The notes: generated by a model from the sequence alone, not told the origin. A stretch of 61,284 nucleotides of DNA from Acidovorax sp. CF316 (GCF_000276605.1 NZ_AKJX01000165.1:1-61284); one strand, 5' to 3'. Numbered from the stretch's first letter, positions 48,002-57,716 are shown. Numbers and translations are program-made.

Positions 48002-48811
48002 CTACTGCACAGGCTTGGCAGGAGGCACCACGGGCACCACAGCGCCGAGGGCCTGGGGCGCAGGCTCTGCCGCAGCGGCGGGCGGCGTCCACTCCATCGC
48101 GAGGTAGCGCTGGCGCACCGACTCCGGCGTCTGTTCGCACACATGCTGCCCCACCTGCGTCAGCTCGGGCACCCGCACGCACAGACCAGGCGAATGCCTG
48201 AATGGGGTCGTGGTGAAGTCATCCACATAGCGCATCTCGCCGTCGCCTTGGCGCACCGTGTAGCGAAACTGGTAGCGCGCCTGGTGCCTGCGGTCCATGG
48301 CCGAGCCGATGACCGCCCCCACCAGGGTGGCAGCCAGCGCGCCCCCGGCGGAGTAGTTGCCCCCACGCAGGCCGCGGTCGAGGTAGGCAGCACCCGCAAT
48401 GGCGCCACCCAGGTGCGCGCCTGCCGTTGTGCCGGGGATCGAGCGATCAACCCCTTGCACATCGACGATGGCGCCATAGCCATCGGCGCGCAGCACCTGC
48501 GTTGCATACTGCAGCTTGAGCCGGGCACGCTCGGCCTCGGTCAGGCCCTCCCACACACGGGAGGCGATCACGGCATCCGGCCGGAGGTCCTGCACCACGC
48601 CTGCCACAGGAGCCGAAGGCGGAGCGAACGGCATGAGCAAGGTCGTGGGCGGTGCCGCCTGGTCGCCGCTGCCGGCAGGAACCCTGGCATCCAAGGCCCT
48701 CGGATCCGGCCCCCTGGCGTCCGGCAGCCGGGGTGCCCGGGTTGCGCAACCCGCCACAAGCACCAATGCGGCCGCGCCGCCCAGAACCTTAAGGTACGAA
48801 TTTGACTGCAC
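48002..48811 (-). CDS. Predicted lipoprotein with glycine-zipper-like segment
   Basis: A 269-residue envelope protein. The signal sequence MQSNSYLKVLGGAAALVLVAGC has lipobox LVAGC with Cys22. A Gly/Ala-rich segment about 130-175 (GAHLGGAIAGAAYLDRGLRGG...GALAATLVGAVIGSAMD) resembles a 2TM glycine zipper, and the C-terminal half has CVRVPELTQVGQHVCEQTPES with two Cys. The start is GTG 48811, inside the 3' end of the upstream lipoprotein gene (23-bp overlap), indicating coupling. No ATG gives a signal peptide. Function unknown. Confidence 0.78.
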   Translation of the reverse strand: MQSNSYLKVLGGAAALVLVAGCATRAPRLPDARGPDPRALDARVPAGSGDQAAPPTTLLMPFAPPSAPVAGVVQDLRPDAVIASRVWEGLTEAERARLKLQYATQVLRADGYGAIVDVQGVDRSIPGTTAGAHLGGAIAGAAYLDRGLRGGNYSAGGALAATLVGAVIGSAMDRRHQARYQFRYTVRQGDGEMRYVDDFTTTPFRHSPGLCVRVPELTQVGQHVCEQTPESVRQRYLAMEWTPPAAAAEPAPQALGAVVPVVPPAKPVQ

Positions 48812-49190
48812 GGCCTTTGCCCTCCAGGGTGCCCCAACTCATCATCGAAATGCCCACGTCGCCATAGCGCACCAGGACCACGGCATCGGCCCACATCGCG
48901 GCGGCCTTCTCGCGCAGCCTGTCGTTCACGAGCTCGGGTGTCGGCGCAGGATGGAAGATCGTGGTCTTGTTGACCCTGACGGTGATATCGCCCAACGCGG
49001 CGTAGCGCCGGTCCACGATGTCCTTGTCGGTGATGGACACCTGCGAGGGACTCAGCCGGGGCGCGCTGGCTGTGGCCTCAGTGGCCGGCGCGGCATGGTG
49101 AACGGAACTCGTGGACCAGGTGGCACAGCCACCCAGCAGTGCCGCGGTGCACAGCACCACCCCCGCCGACGTCATTCGGGAAACACGCAT
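48789..49190 (-). CDS. Predicted small lipoprotein
   Basis: A 133-residue protein. MRVSRMTSAGVVLCTAALLGGCATW gives a lipobox LLGGC with Cys22; the mature part has VSITDKDIVDRRYAALGDITVRVNKTTIFHPAPTPELVNDRLREKAAAMWADAVVLVRYGD. This looks like small outer-membrane lipoproteins with a YbjQ- or DUF4156-like alpha/beta pattern, but I do not assign a family. Start ATG 49190; longer in-frame starts upstream destroy the signal peptide. Forms a two-gene unit with the next lipoprotein. Confidence 0.76.
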   Translation of the reverse strand: MRVSRMTSAGVVLCTAALLGGCATWSTSSVHHAAPATEATASAPRLSPSQVSITDKDIVDRRYAALGDITVRVNKTTIFHPAPTPELVNDRLREKAAAMWADAVVLVRYGDVGISMMSWGTLEGKGRAVKFVP

Positions 49191-49458
49191 AAAAAAGCAG
49201 TCCTGGAAAAGAGAGGTCTTGGTCTTCCGAGCGCAAAACCTTACCAGAAACACATGGATACACAAACAAGAAAACGCCCGCCAGCGGCGGCGGTGGCCCA
49301 GGCCCAGGGCCAGGGCCAGTGAAGCGATACGTCCGCGCGCTTGAATGAAGCCATCGGCAACAAGCGCGAAAGCCAGGCCTGCCTGCGCGTCTCCAACACA
49401 TCCGATCAACAGCGACGGGTGCGCCGATCACCGCACCACAAGATGCGAGCGCACAAAG
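49191..49458. other. Intergenic stretch upstream of the lipoprotein pair
   Basis: Together with the following terminator this makes a gap of about 317 bp between the lipoprotein pair and tRNA-Pro. It contains short GGCCCAGGGCCAGGGCCAG-type direct repeats (about 49295-49320) and presumably the lipoprotein promoter. No gene is recognised. Confidence 0.5.
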
Positions 49459-49491
49459 AAAAACGGGCTACCGCTTGTGGCGATAGCCCGT
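49459..49491 (-). terminator. Rho-independent terminator of tRNA-Pro
   Basis: Read leftward: ACGGGCTA, 13-nt loop, TAGCCCGT, then a U-rich tract (TTTTCTTT). It lies 16 bp after the tRNA-Pro CCA end. Confidence 0.88.
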
Positions 49492-49507
49492 TGTTCATCG
49501 AAGAAAA

Positions 49508-49584
49508 TGGTCGGCGTGGCGGGATTCGAACTCGCGACCCCTTGCACCCCATGCAAGTGCGCTACCAGGCTGCGCTACACGCCG
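49508..49584 (-). tRNA. tRNA-Pro (anticodon GGG)
   Basis: A 77-nt cloverleaf on the minus strand with encoded CCA. Acceptor CGGCGTG/CACGCCG is perfect; anticodon stem CTTGC/GCAAG, loop ATGGGGT, anticodon GGG, reading CCC/CCU. The T stem GCGAG/CCCGC has one A-C mismatch. It has its own -10 box and terminator. Confidence 0.96.
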
Positions 49585-49595
49585 ACAAGACTTAG

Positions 49596-49601
49596 ATTAT
49601 A
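49596..49601 (-). promoter_or_regulatory. -10 box of tRNA-Pro promoter
   Basis: Perfect TATAAT on the minus strand, 11 bp before the tRNA. The 15 bases TATAATCTAAGTCTT are identical to those before tRNA-Thr. No good -35 hexamer is evident. It lies 14 bp downstream of the merR stop codon. Confidence 0.65.
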
Positions 49602-49614
49602 TGCACAAATTTGG

Positions 49615-50046
49615 CTAGTTCGGAGAAAGTAGGGCTCGGATCTCAAATAATTCTTGGCGCACTGCATTCGAGTCAAAAGCGAAGGCCGAAGAACCGATGG
49701 ACAGGCCGTGCGCCTCGTCGATCAACATGCTCGGCAGCTCGCTGTCCGGTGCATCGTGCTCGCCCTGCCCTGCCTCGCTGCGCGCCGGCAGTGCCAGCTC
49801 CTGCAGCCTGTTGCGCGCACCGCTGATGGTGAACCCCTGGTCGTACAGCAGGTCGCGGATGCGGCGGATCATGAGCACCTCATGGTGCTGGTAGTAGCGG
49901 CGGTTGCCGCGCCGCTTCATGGGGCGCAGCTGGGTGAATTCCTGTTCCCAATAGCGCAGCACATGCGGCTTCACGCCGCACAGCTCCGCCACCTCACCGA
50001 TGGTGAAGTAGCGCTTGGCAGGAATGGCGGGAAGCACAGTGCCCAT
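49615..50046 (-). CDS. MerR-family transcriptional regulator
   Basis: A 143-residue MerR-like regulator with N-terminal winged HTH (about 12-80: YFTIGEVAELCGVKPHVLRYWEQEF, then RRGNRRYYQHHEVLMIRRIRDLLYDQGFTI) and a short C-terminal helix. There is no metal-binding Cys pair. In many betaproteobacteria this gene follows ihfA, as here, and its targets are not well described. ATG 50046 is preferred to the in-frame TTG at 50064. Last gene of the thrS...ihfA block. Confidence 0.9.
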   Translation of the reverse strand: MGTVLPAIPAKRYFTIGEVAELCGVKPHVLRYWEQEFTQLRPMKRRGNRRYYQHHEVLMIRRIRDLLYDQGFTISGARNRLQELALPARSEAGQGEHDAPDSELPSMLIDEAHGLSIGSSAFAFDSNAVRQELFEIRALLSPN

Positions 50047-50147
50047 GGGTGATTCAGCAATCAAACGGGAAAGCCTGCAAGGGTACTGCAGGCCGGCAGG
50101 AACCGCCAGACCGCCAGCGCGGATTCAGCCGCCGATCAGGCAAAAAT

Positions 50148-50501
50148 TCACAATCCGGCCGCGGCCTGGATCTGTTCCTTGAGCTTGCTGCTGGCGTGGA
50201 AGGTGACCACGCGCCGCGCCTGGATCGGGATCGCCTCGCCGGTGCGCGGGTTGCGCCCGGGGCGCGGCGCCTTGGTGCGGATCTGGAAGTTGCCAAAGCC
50301 CGAGAGCTTCACGTCGTCGCCTTCCACCAGGCTCTGCGAGACGAGGTCGAAGAACGCGTCGATCATGTCCTTGGACTCGCGCTTGTTCAGCCCGATCTGG
50401 TCGAACAAGAGATCCGCCAGCTGCGCCTTGGTGAGCGCAGGGGTTTCCAGGCTTTCGACTGCAAATTCGATCACGGTATCTCTCCCCGTCAGCATCGTCA
50501 T
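50148..50501 (-). CDS. ihfA: Integration host factor subunit alpha
   Basis: DNA-bending HU/IHF-family protein that pairs with IHF-beta. The body from [30 protein letters not shown] to [26 protein letters not shown] is typical, with the intercalating Pro in RPGRNP. It is given here as 117 residues from ATG 50501, which adds about 20 residues before the E. coli-equivalent start. GGGGAGAG precedes a GTG at 50474 (five-base spacing), so translation may begin there, giving 108 residues. It follows pheT by 37 bp, the classic pheST-ihfA arrangement. Confidence 0.95.
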   Translation of the reverse strand: MTMLTGRDTVIEFAVESLETPALTKAQLADLLFDQIGLNKRESKDMIDAFFDLVSQSLVEGDDVKLSGFGNFQIRTKAPRPGRNPRTGEAIPIQARRVVTFHASSKLKEQIQAAAGL

Positions 50502-50538
50502 GTTGTTGTGTTCGCTTGGGCTATTGTCGCCGTGATCC

Positions 50539-52986
50539 TCAGCCGCGCAGCCGCGCGCCCACGCGCTGTGTGAGCTGCGTCACAGCCGCCTGCACGGCGG
50601 CCTCGATCTCGGCCTCGGTCAGCGTGGCTTCGTCGCTGCCCAGGGTCAGGCGCACGGCCAGACTCTTCTCGCTGGGTGCCAGGCCGCCGGCCGGCGTCTC
50701 TTCGCCGGCCTTGAGCGGCTTGGGTCGGTAGACGTCGAACAGCACGGCAGAGCGCAGCATGCCACCGGGCACGGCAGCCTGCACGGCCGCTACCACCTCG
50801 GCATGCGTCACGCGCTCGGCCACGACCACGGCCAGGTCACGCTCGACAGCCTGGTGCTTGGCGACCGACTTGAACTGCGGCACCACGCGCTGCAGCACGG
50901 CATCGAGCTCCAGCTCGAACATCACGGGCGCCAGCGGCAGCTCCCACGACTGGCGCCACTGCGGATGCAGCTCGCCCACGAAGCCGATGGCCCGGCCCTG
51001 CGCCAGCACGCGGGCACAGCGGCCGGGGTGCATGGCCGGGTGCTCGCCCGGTTCGAAGGTGGCTTTGAGTGGCGCCAGCAAGGCCTCGACATCGCCCTTC
51101 ACATCGAAGAAGTCGATGCCCTGCTCCTTGCGGCCCCATTGCAGCATGTCGTTCGCGCCATAAGCCACACCGGCCACGCGCATGGGCTGGTGGAAGCCCT
51201 CCACCGTGGTGTCGGTGTTCTTCATGCTGGCGTCGCGCAGGAACACGCGGCCCAGCTCGAACACGCGCACGCGCTCGGCACGGCGGTCCAGGTTGAACTT
51301 GAGCACCTGCAGCAGCGAGCCCAGCAAGCTAGAGCGCATCACGCTCATCTGGCTGGCGATGGGGTTGAGCAGCTTGATGGGCTGGGCGTTGCCCGCCAGC
51401 TCCTGCTCCCAGCGCTCTTCGACGAAGCTGAAGTTGATGGTTTCCTGGTAGCCCAGACCAGCCAGCGTGCGGCGCACGGCGAACGGGCTGCGCGTGGCCT
51501 CGGCCGGCAGCTTGGGGGTGATCGGTGCCAGCGGCGCCGTGGTGGGCAGGTTGTTGTAGCCCACCATGCGCGCGACCTCCTCGATCAGGTCTTCCTCGAT
51601 GGTGATGTCGAAGCGGTAGGCCGGCGGGGTCACGGTGATGGTGCCTTCACCTTCGGTGAACGGCAGGCCCAGGCGCTGGAACACGTCGGCGCACTGCGCC
51701 TGCGTGAGCGGCATGCCGATGACCTTGGACGCACGCGCCACGCGCAGCGTGACGGGTGCCGGCACCGGCAGGTTCACGCGCTGGTCGTCCATCGGGCCGC
51801 AGGCCGTCTCGGGCGTGCCGCAGATGTCGATCACCAGCTGGGTGATGCGCTCGATGTGCTCCACCGTCAGCTCGGGGTCCACGCCGCGCTCGAAGCGGTG
51901 GCCCGCATCGGTCGAGAAGTTGTAGCGGCGCGAGCGGCCGGCGACGGCCTTGGGCCACCAGAACGCGGCCTCGATGTAGATGTGCTTCGTGTCGTCCGAC
52001 ACGGCCGTGGCATCGCCGCCCATGATGCCGGCGAGCGATTCGACCTGCTGGGCGTCGGCGATCACGCCGACCTTCTCGTCGACGGTGATGGTGTTGCCGT
52101 TGAGCAGCTTGAGCTGCTCGCCCGCCTTGCCCCAGCGCACGTCCAGGCCGCCGTGGATCTTGTCCAGGTCGAAGATGTGCGAGGGACGACCCAGCTCGAA
52201 CATCACGTAGTTGGAGATGTCCACCAGCGGCGACACGCCGCGCTGGCCGCAGCGCGCCAGGCGATCGAGCATCCACTGGGGCGTGGTGGCGCGCGTGTTC
52301 ACGTTGCGCACCACGCGGCCGCTGAAGCGGCCGCACAGGTCGGGCGCGCTCACCTGCACCGCGAGCTTGTCTGCCACAGTCGATGCCACGGCCGGGAAGG
52401 CAGGCTGCTGCAATGGCACGCCCGTCAGCGCGGAAACTTCGCGGGCAATGCCGTAGACGCTCAGGCAATGCGCCAGGTTGGGCGTGAGCTTGAGCGTGAA
52501 CAGCGTGTCGTCCAGGTTCAGGTGCTCGCGGATGTCCTGGCCAACGGGCGCGGAGGCGTCGAGCTCGAGCAGGCCGCCATGGTCTTCCGACAGCTTGAGT
52601 TCGCGTGCCGAGCAAAGCATGCCCTGGCTTTCCACGCCGCGCAGCTTGCCGACCTTGATCAGGAAGGGTTTGCCGTCGTCGCTGGGCGGCAGCTCGGCCC
52701 CTACCAGGGCGCATGGCACCTTGATGCCCACGCGCGCATTGGGCGCACCGCAGACGATGTTCAGCAGGGCACCCTGCCCCACGTCCACCTGGCACACGCG
52801 CAGGCGGTCGGCATCGGGGTGCTGCACGGCCTCCTTGATCTCGCCCACGACGATCTTTGCGAACGGCGGCGCCACGGGGCGCAGCTCTTCCACCTCCAGG
52901 CCGGCCATGGTCAGCGTCTCGGCCAGCTCGGCGGTCGAAAGGGGTGGGTTGCAGAACTCACGCAACCAGGATTCAGGGAATTGCAT
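50539..52986 (-). CDS. pheT: Phenylalanyl-tRNA synthetase beta subunit
   Basis: An 815-residue subunit of the alpha2-beta2 PheRS. It has the N-terminal EMAP/OB tRNA-binding domain (about 40-150), the B3/B4 editing domain (about 215-390), a B5 domain (about 400-475, [20 protein letters not shown]), an inactive catalytic-like core, and the C-terminal ferredoxin-fold anticodon-binding domain (about 720-815, [33 protein letters not shown]). Length is normal. Directly downstream of pheS (105 bp). Confidence 0.97.
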   Translation of the reverse strand: MQFPESWLREFCNPPLSTAELAETLTMAGLEVEELRPVAPPFAKIVVGEIKEAVQHPDADRLRVCQVDVGQGALLNIVCGAPNARVGIKVPCALVGAELPPSDDGKPFLIKVGKLRGVESQGMLCSARELKLSEDHGGLLELDASAPVGQDIREHLNLDDTLFTLKLTPNLAHCLSVYGIAREVSALTGVPLQQPAFPAVASTVADKLAVQVSAPDLCGRFSGRVVRNVNTRATTPQWMLDRLARCGQRGVSPLVDISNYVMFELGRPSHIFDLDKIHGGLDVRWGKAGEQLKLLNGNTITVDEKVGVIADAQQVESLAGIMGGDATAVSDDTKHIYIEAAFWWPKAVAGRSRRYNFSTDAGHRFERGVDPELTVEHIERITQLVIDICGTPETACGPMDDQRVNLPVPAPVTLRVARASKVIGMPLTQAQCADVFQRLGLPFTEGEGTITVTPPAYRFDITIEEDLIEEVARMVGYNNLPTTAPLAPITPKLPAEATRSPFAVRRTLAGLGYQETINFSFVEERWEQELAGNAQPIKLLNPIASQMSVMRSSLLGSLLQVLKFNLDRRAERVRVFELGRVFLRDASMKNTDTTVEGFHQPMRVAGVAYGANDMLQWGRKEQGIDFFDVKGDVEALLAPLKATFEPGEHPAMHPGRCARVLAQGRAIGFVGELHPQWRQSWELPLAPVMFELELDAVLQRVVPQFKSVAKHQAVERDLAVVVAERVTHAEVVAAVQAAVPGGMLRSAVLFDVYRPKPLKAGEETPAGGLAPSEKSLAVRLTLGSDEATLTEAEIEAAVQAAVTQLTQRVGARLRG

Positions 52987-53091
52987 AGTCGAACTCTTGT
53001 ACGGAAAGTGCCTTGCGCGGCCAGGATCTCAAGGCGCGCGCCAGGGCGAAAACGGCGGGTGGCCCTGCCTTGCAGCGGGGGCCGGCCCTTC

Positions 53092-54144
53092 TTACTGGAA
53101 CTGCGACAGGAAGCGGATGTCGCCGTCGAAGAACAGGCGCAGGTCGTTCACGCCATAGCGCAGCATGGTCAGGCGGTCCATGCCCATGCCAAAGGCAAAG
53201 CCGATGTACTTTTCAGGGTCCAGGCCCATGTTGCGCACCACGTTGGGGTGCACCTGGCCCGAGCCCGCCACCTCCAGCCAGCGGCCGGCCAGCGGGCCGG
53301 TCTGGAACTGGATGTCGATCTCGGCGCTGGGCTCGGTAAAGGGGAAGAAGCTCGGGCGAAAGCGCAGCACCAGGTCATCGCTTTCGAAGAAGGTGCGGCA
53401 GAAGGCCGTGAAGATCACCTTCAGGTCCTTGAAGCTCACGTTCTCGCCGATCCACAGGCCTTCGCACTGGTGGAACATGGGCGAGTGCGTGGCATCGCTG
53501 TCCACACGGTAGGTGCGGCCCGGCGCGATGACGCGGACCTCGGGCATGGACTGGCCGGCATCCAGCGCAGCGCGGTGCTTCTTCACATGCTGCACCGCGT
53601 GGCGGATCTGCATGGGGCTGGTATGCGTGCGCAGCAGGTTGGGCGCCTCGGGGGTGCCGCCTTCCACGTAGAAGGTGTCGTGCATGGAACGCGCGGGATG
53701 GTCTTCCGGCGTGTTCAGTGCGGTGAAGTTGAACCAGTCGGTCTCGATCTCGGGGCCCTGGGCCACGTCGAAACCCATGGAGCCGAAGATGCCCTCGATG
53801 CGCTCGAACGTGAGCGACACCGGGTGCAGGCCGCCCTGCCCGCGCTGGCGCCCTGGCAGGCTCACGTCCAGGGCCTCGGCCTTGAGCTGGACCTGCAGCT
53901 CCGCATCGGCCAGCGCCTGGCGGCGCGCAGTGAGCGCAGCTTCGATGGCCTGCTTGGCGACGTTGATGGCGGCACCGCGGGACTTCTTCTCGTCCACCGA
54001 CAGCTGCGCCATGCCCTTCATGAGCTCGGTCACGCGACCCGACTTGCCCAGGAACTGCGCCTTGGCGTTTTCCAGATCAGCAGGGGTGGCGCTTTGCGCA
54101 AACAGTTGCGTCGCGCTCTCGACCAGGGTATCCAACTCGTTCAT
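53092..54144 (-). CDS. pheS: Phenylalanyl-tRNA synthetase alpha subunit
   Basis: Catalytic subunit that activates phenylalanine and transfers it to tRNA-Phe. The 350-residue product has an N-terminal coiled-coil tRNA-binding arm (about 1-90) and the class II core with HPxxSMHDTFY-type motif ([16 protein letters not shown]), [13 protein letters not shown] and [16 protein letters not shown]. The open frame extends upstream to 54252, but [15 protein letters not shown] at 54144 is the family start. A strong hairpin lies just upstream. Confidence 0.97.
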   Translation of the reverse strand: MNELDTLVESATQLFAQSATPADLENAKAQFLGKSGRVTELMKGMAQLSVDEKKSRGAAINVAKQAIEAALTARRQALADAELQVQLKAEALDVSLPGRQRGQGGLHPVSLTFERIEGIFGSMGFDVAQGPEIETDWFNFTALNTPEDHPARSMHDTFYVEGGTPEAPNLLRTHTSPMQIRHAVQHVKKHRAALDAGQSMPEVRVIAPGRTYRVDSDATHSPMFHQCEGLWIGENVSFKDLKVIFTAFCRTFFESDDLVLRFRPSFFPFTEPSAEIDIQFQTGPLAGRWLEVAGSGQVHPNVVRNMGLDPEKYIGFAFGMGMDRLTMLRYGVNDLRLFFDGDIRFLSQFQ

Positions 54145-54163
54145 ATCGACTCTTGAAAATGAA

Positions 54164-54197
54164 CAAGGGCTAGTGCCTTCACAAGCCCTAGCCCTTG
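54164..54197 (-). promoter_or_regulatory. Hairpin between rplT and pheS
   Basis: A perfect 10-bp stem (CAAGGGCTAG / CTAGCCCTTG) with a 14-nt loop lies 20 bp before the pheS start. A second hairpin, GCCGTC/GACGGC, lies slightly upstream (about 54215-54234). The following bases are only moderately U-rich (GTTCATTTTC), so partial termination, processing or translational control are all possible. No Phe-rich leader ORF is visible, unlike E. coli pheM. Confidence 0.5.
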
Positions 54198-54248
54198 CTG
54201 TTATTGCGCAAACAGCCGTCCGGTGAGAGACGGCCGCCTGTCGTGAAC

Positions 54249-54608
54249 TCAAGCAGCCAGCTTGGCCTTGACTTGCTCCACGATGCTGCCGAAGGCAGCC
54301 TTGTCGTGCACTGCGAGGTCGGCCAGCATCTTGCGGTCGATCTCGATGGATGCCTTCTTCAGGCCGTTGGCGAACTGGCTGTAGGTCAGGCCCAGTTCAC
54401 GGGCAGCGGCGTTGATACGGGCGATCCACAGCTGGCGGAACACGCGCTTCTTGGTGCGGCGGTCACGGTAGGCATATTGCCCAGCCTTCATTACCGCCTG
54501 TTTGGCGATACGGAAGACGTTACCGCGGCGACCACGGAAGCCCTTTGCGAGGGCGAGAACTTTCTTGTGACGGGCACGGGCCGTTACACCACGTTTGACG
54601 CGAGGCAT
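54249..54608 (-). CDS. rplT: Ribosomal protein L20
   Basis: A 119-residue large-subunit protein beginning [43 protein letters not shown], the exact L20 pattern, strongly basic at the N-terminus. Needed early in 50S assembly; in E. coli it also represses the infC-rpmI-rplT mRNA. It follows rpmI by 24 bp. Confidence 0.98.
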   Translation of the reverse strand: MPRVKRGVTARARHKKVLALAKGFRGRRGNVFRIAKQAVMKAGQYAYRDRRTKKRVFRQLWIARINAAARELGLTYSQFANGLKKASIEIDRKMLADLAVHDKAAFGSIVEQVKAKLAA

Positions 54609-54632
54609 GTGAGTACTCCTTGTTCGTCGTTA

Positions 54633-54836
54633 TTAAAGGCCAGCACCGGGCAGCATTTGTGCAATAGAGCCCATGTTGGTCTCATGCACATTCACTGCAC
54701 CACGCAGGTGGCGCTTGTTCTTGGTGGTCTTCTTGGTCAAGATGTGACGCTTGAAGGCTTGACCGCGCTTGACGGTGCCACCGGGACGAACGCGGAAACG
54801 TTTTTTCGCGCTGCTCTTGGTCTTCATTTTGGGCAT
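54633..54836 (-). CDS. rpmI: Ribosomal protein L35
   Basis: A 67-residue basic protein, [31 protein letters not shown], the full L35 family signature. Start ATG 54836 is preceded by AAAAGGAGC with good spacing. An in-frame extension to 54908 is not part of the family. It lies 186 bp downstream of infC, across a structured intergenic region. Confidence 0.98.
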   Translation of the reverse strand: MPKMKTKSSAKKRFRVRPGGTVKRGQAFKRHILTKKTTKNKRHLRGAVNVHETNMGSIAQMLPGAGL

Positions 54837-54914
54837 GTGAATGCTCCTTTTCGTTGTGCTCGTGAGGCGTTTGCAAAACGATTTGCAAACTTGTTGGCCC
54901 CGAGCCACTTTTTC

Positions 54915-54992
54915 AGCCGGCTTTCACCGGCTGTGCGGCAGTGCTTTCGCACTGCCTATCGCCGGGCAACCCCCTTGCAGGGGCTGCCTGGC
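54915..54992 (-). promoter_or_regulatory. Three-hairpin region between infC and rpmI
   Basis: In the mRNA sense: hairpin one (54992-54961) pairs GGCA/TGCC and CCCCT/AGGGG; hairpin two (54956-54937) is a perfect 8-bp GGCAGTGC/GCACTGCC stem with a GAAA tetraloop; hairpin three (54932-54915) pairs AGCCGG/CCGGCT around TGAAAG. None has a U-tract. The position matches the E. coli region where L20 represses rpmI-rplT translation, so a ribosomal-protein regulatory role is plausible but unproven. Confidence 0.6.
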
Positions 54993-55022
54993 AAATCCTT
55001 GTCTCTGTGCAGCGGACCCGCC

Positions 55023-55625
55023 TCAGGCGGCACTGCCCGAAGGCGTGCCTTCCGTCGCGGCCGCCTTGGCGGCGGCGGGCTTCTTCTTGCCCGGCGCGAT
55101 CATCATGATCATCTGGCGGCCTTCCAACTTGGGAAACTGCTCGATGATGATGGTGTCGGCCAGCTCATCGCGAATGCGGTTGAGCAGCGCCAGACCCAGC
55201 TCCTGGTGGGTGATTTCACGGCCGCGAAAACGCAGCGTGATCTTGCACTTGTCACCCTCGGCCAGAAAGCGGCGGATGTTGCGCATCTTGATGTTGTAGT
55301 CGCCATCGTCCGTACCCGGACGGAATTTGACTTCCTTGATCTCGATCACCGTCTGCTTGGCCTTCGCCTCGGCAGCGCGCTTTTGCTCCTGGTACTTGAA
55401 CTTGCCGTAGTCCATCAGGCGGCACACCGGAGGATTGGCCGTGGCGGCGATTTCCACCAGGTCCACGTCCAGCTCACCTGCCATGCGCAGGGCTTCCATG
55501 AGGCTGACCACGCCCAAAGGCTCATTCTCCGGCCCGGAGAGACGGACTTCCGGGGCCATGATTTCACGGTTCAGGCGGTGCTTGCGCTCTTCACGGTGGC
55601 GACGATCACGAAATTCAGTAGCGAT
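55023..55625 (-). CDS. infC: Translation initiation factor IF-3 (AUC start)
   Basis: IF-3 prevents 30S-50S joining and checks the initiator codon. The first ATG (55559) would delete the conserved N-terminal segment; the frame stays open upstream and reads [23 protein letters not shown], typical of Comamonadaceae IF-3. An ATC at 55625-55623 is preceded by GAAGGAAG six bases before it, giving a 200-residue protein. E. coli infC starts with AUU for the same autoregulatory reason. The C-terminus [22 protein letters not shown] is a low-complexity extension. It lies 86 bp after thrS. Confidence 0.93.
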   Translation of the reverse strand: MATEFRDRRHREERKHRLNREIMAPEVRLSGPENEPLGVVSLMEALRMAGELDVDLVEIAATANPPVCRLMDYGKFKYQEQKRAAEAKAKQTVIEIKEVKFRPGTDDGDYNIKMRNIRRFLAEGDKCKITLRFRGREITHQELGLALLNRIRDELADTIIIEQFPKLEGRQMIMMIAPGKKKPAAAKAAATEGTPSGSAA

Positions 55626-55711
55626 GGCTATCTTCCTTCAATCAAAATACTACAAAAAATGTAGCTACAACCGTACAGTTGGCAAGCGACAAAGCGCGTT
55701 TTGAATCAAAC

Positions 55712-57631
55712 TCAGGCTTTGGTGGCGATGTCATTGGCGATCAGCTCAGCGAACGCTTCGATCGACATCACTCCGAGGTCACGATTGCCCCGGCCGCGTA
55801 CTGCAACGGCGCCTGCGGCCTTCTCCTTGTCGCCCGCGACGAGGATGTACGGCAGCTTTTGCAACGAATGCTCGCGTATTTTATACGTAATCTTCTCGTT
55901 GCGCAGATCCAGGCCCACCCTAAGGTCTTGATTCGGCAGTGCTTTTTGCAGCCGTTCAACAATTTCGCGACAGTAATCGGCCTGCGCGTCGGTGATATTG
56001 AGCACCGAGACCTGCACCGGAGCCAGCCACACGGGGAAGGCGCCAGCATAGTGCTCGATCAGCATGCCGATGAAGCGCTCCATGCTGCCCACCGTGGCGC
56101 GGTGCAGCATCAGCGGGCGCTTGCGGCTGCCGTCTTCGGCCACGTACTCGGCGTCCAGGCGCTCGGGCAGGTTCGGGTCGATCTGCATCGTGCCGCACTG
56201 CCACTGGCGTCCCAGGGCATCCTTGAGCGTGTACTCGATCTTGGGGCCGTAGAAGGCGCCCTCGCCCTCGGCGATCTCGAACTCGCAGCCCGAATGGCGC
56301 AGGCCGTCCATCAGCGCCTTCTCAGCGCGGTCCCACGATTCATCGGTGCCGATGCGCGCCTCGGGGCGCGTGGCCACCTTGTAGATGATGTTGGTGAAGC
56401 CGAAGTCCTTGTAGACCTTCTGCACCAGCGCCGTGTAGTTGGCACACTCCTCCAGCACCTGCTCTTCGGTGCAGAAGATGTGGCCGTCGTCCTGCGTGAA
56501 GCCGCGCACGCGCATGATGCCGTGCAGGCCGCCCGTGGGCTCGTTGCGGTGGCAGGCACCGAACTCGCCGTAGCGCAGCGGCAGATCGCGGTAGCTCTTG
56601 ATGCCCTGCTTGTAGATCAGGATGTGGCCGGGGCAGTTCATCGGCTTGAGCGCGTACTCGCGCTTTTCCGACTCGGTGGTGAACATGTTCTCGTGGTACT
56701 TGTCCCAGTGGCCGGTCTTCTCCCACAGCTGCTTGTCCAGGATCTGCGGGCCCTTGACCTCCTGGTAGCCGTTGTTGCGGTACACGCGGCGCATGTACTG
56801 CTCCACCTCCTGCCACAGGGCCCAGCCCTTGGGGTGCCAGAACACCGTGCCGGGCGAATGCTCGTCCATGTGGAACAGGTCGAGCTCGCGGCCGAGCTTG
56901 CGGTGGTCGCGCTTTTCGGCCTCTTCCAGCATGGTGAGGTACTGTTGCAGCTCATCCTTGGTGGACCAGGCCGTGCCGTAGATGCGCTGCAGCATTTCAT
57001 TGCGGTGGTCGCCGCGCCAGTAGGCGCCGGCCACCTTCATGAGCTTGAAGAACTTGAGCTTGCCGGTGCTGGGCACGTGGGGGCCGCGGCACAGGTCCTC
57101 GAACGCGCCTTCGCGGTACAGGCTCACATCCTCGTTGCTCGGGATGCTGGCGATGATCTCGGCCTTGTAGTGCTCGCCCAGGCCCTTGAAGTAGGCCACG
57201 GCCTCATCGCGCGGCAGCACGCGGCGCACCACGGGCTCGTCCTTGGCAGCCAGCTCGGCCATGCGCTTTTCGATGGCCACCAGGTCATCGGGCGTGAAGG
57301 GGCGCTTGTAAGCGAAGTCGTAGAAGAAGCCGTTCTCGATCACCGGGCCGATGGTCACCTGCGCCTCGGGAAACAGCTCCTTGACGGCATAGGCCAGCAA
57401 GTGGGCCGTGGAGTGGCGGATCACATCCAGGCCGTCGGCGTCCTTGGCCGTCACGATGGACAGGGGGCTGTCGGCCGTGATCTGGTAGCTGGTGTCCACC
57501 ACCTTGTCGCCGATCTTGCCGGCCAGGGCGGCCTTAGCCAGGCCCGTGCCGATCGATGCCGCCACTTCGGCGACCGTGACCGGGCCGGGAAACTCTCGCT
57601 GCGAGCCGTCGGGGAGCGTGATGTGAATCAT
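55712..57631 (-). CDS. thrS: Threonyl-tRNA synthetase
   Basis: Class II synthetase charging tRNA-Thr. The 639-residue product has an N-terminal TGS domain (about 1-60), an editing domain with [17 protein letters not shown] (His73 and His77 region), a catalytic core with [25 protein letters not shown] (motif 2) and a C-terminal HGTP anticodon-binding domain (about 535-639). Length matches E. coli ThrRS (642). The mRNA has a long leader with a Thr-rich ORF and an intrinsic terminator, suggesting attenuation rather than only the E. coli-type translational operator. Confidence 0.98.
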   Translation of the reverse strand: MIHITLPDGSQREFPGPVTVAEVAASIGTGLAKAALAGKIGDKVVDTSYQITADSPLSIVTAKDADGLDVIRHSTAHLLAYAVKELFPEAQVTIGPVIENGFFYDFAYKRPFTPDDLVAIEKRMAELAAKDEPVVRRVLPRDEAVAYFKGLGEHYKAEIIASIPSNEDVSLYREGAFEDLCRGPHVPSTGKLKFFKLMKVAGAYWRGDHRNEMLQRIYGTAWSTKDELQQYLTMLEEAEKRDHRKLGRELDLFHMDEHSPGTVFWHPKGWALWQEVEQYMRRVYRNNGYQEVKGPQILDKQLWEKTGHWDKYHENMFTTESEKREYALKPMNCPGHILIYKQGIKSYRDLPLRYGEFGACHRNEPTGGLHGIMRVRGFTQDDGHIFCTEEQVLEECANYTALVQKVYKDFGFTNIIYKVATRPEARIGTDESWDRAEKALMDGLRHSGCEFEIAEGEGAFYGPKIEYTLKDALGRQWQCGTMQIDPNLPERLDAEYVAEDGSRKRPLMLHRATVGSMERFIGMLIEHYAGAFPVWLAPVQVSVLNITDAQADYCREIVERLQKALPNQDLRVGLDLRNEKITYKIREHSLQKLPYILVAGDKEKAAGAVAVRGRGNRDLGVMSIEAFAELIANDIATKA

Positions 57632-57716
57632 GATGGGTCTCTAATCCGTGGATGGTGGGTATGGGGGTCGATCGCGGGGCAGGTGCTGCGGCGCACGCCA
57701 GCCGGAATCGGAAAAC

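Noticed and set aside
46122..49584. Genomic island bounded by two tRNA genes
   Set aside because: No integrase, transposase, plasmid or phage gene and no duplicated tRNA end was seen; kept only as a low-interest observation.
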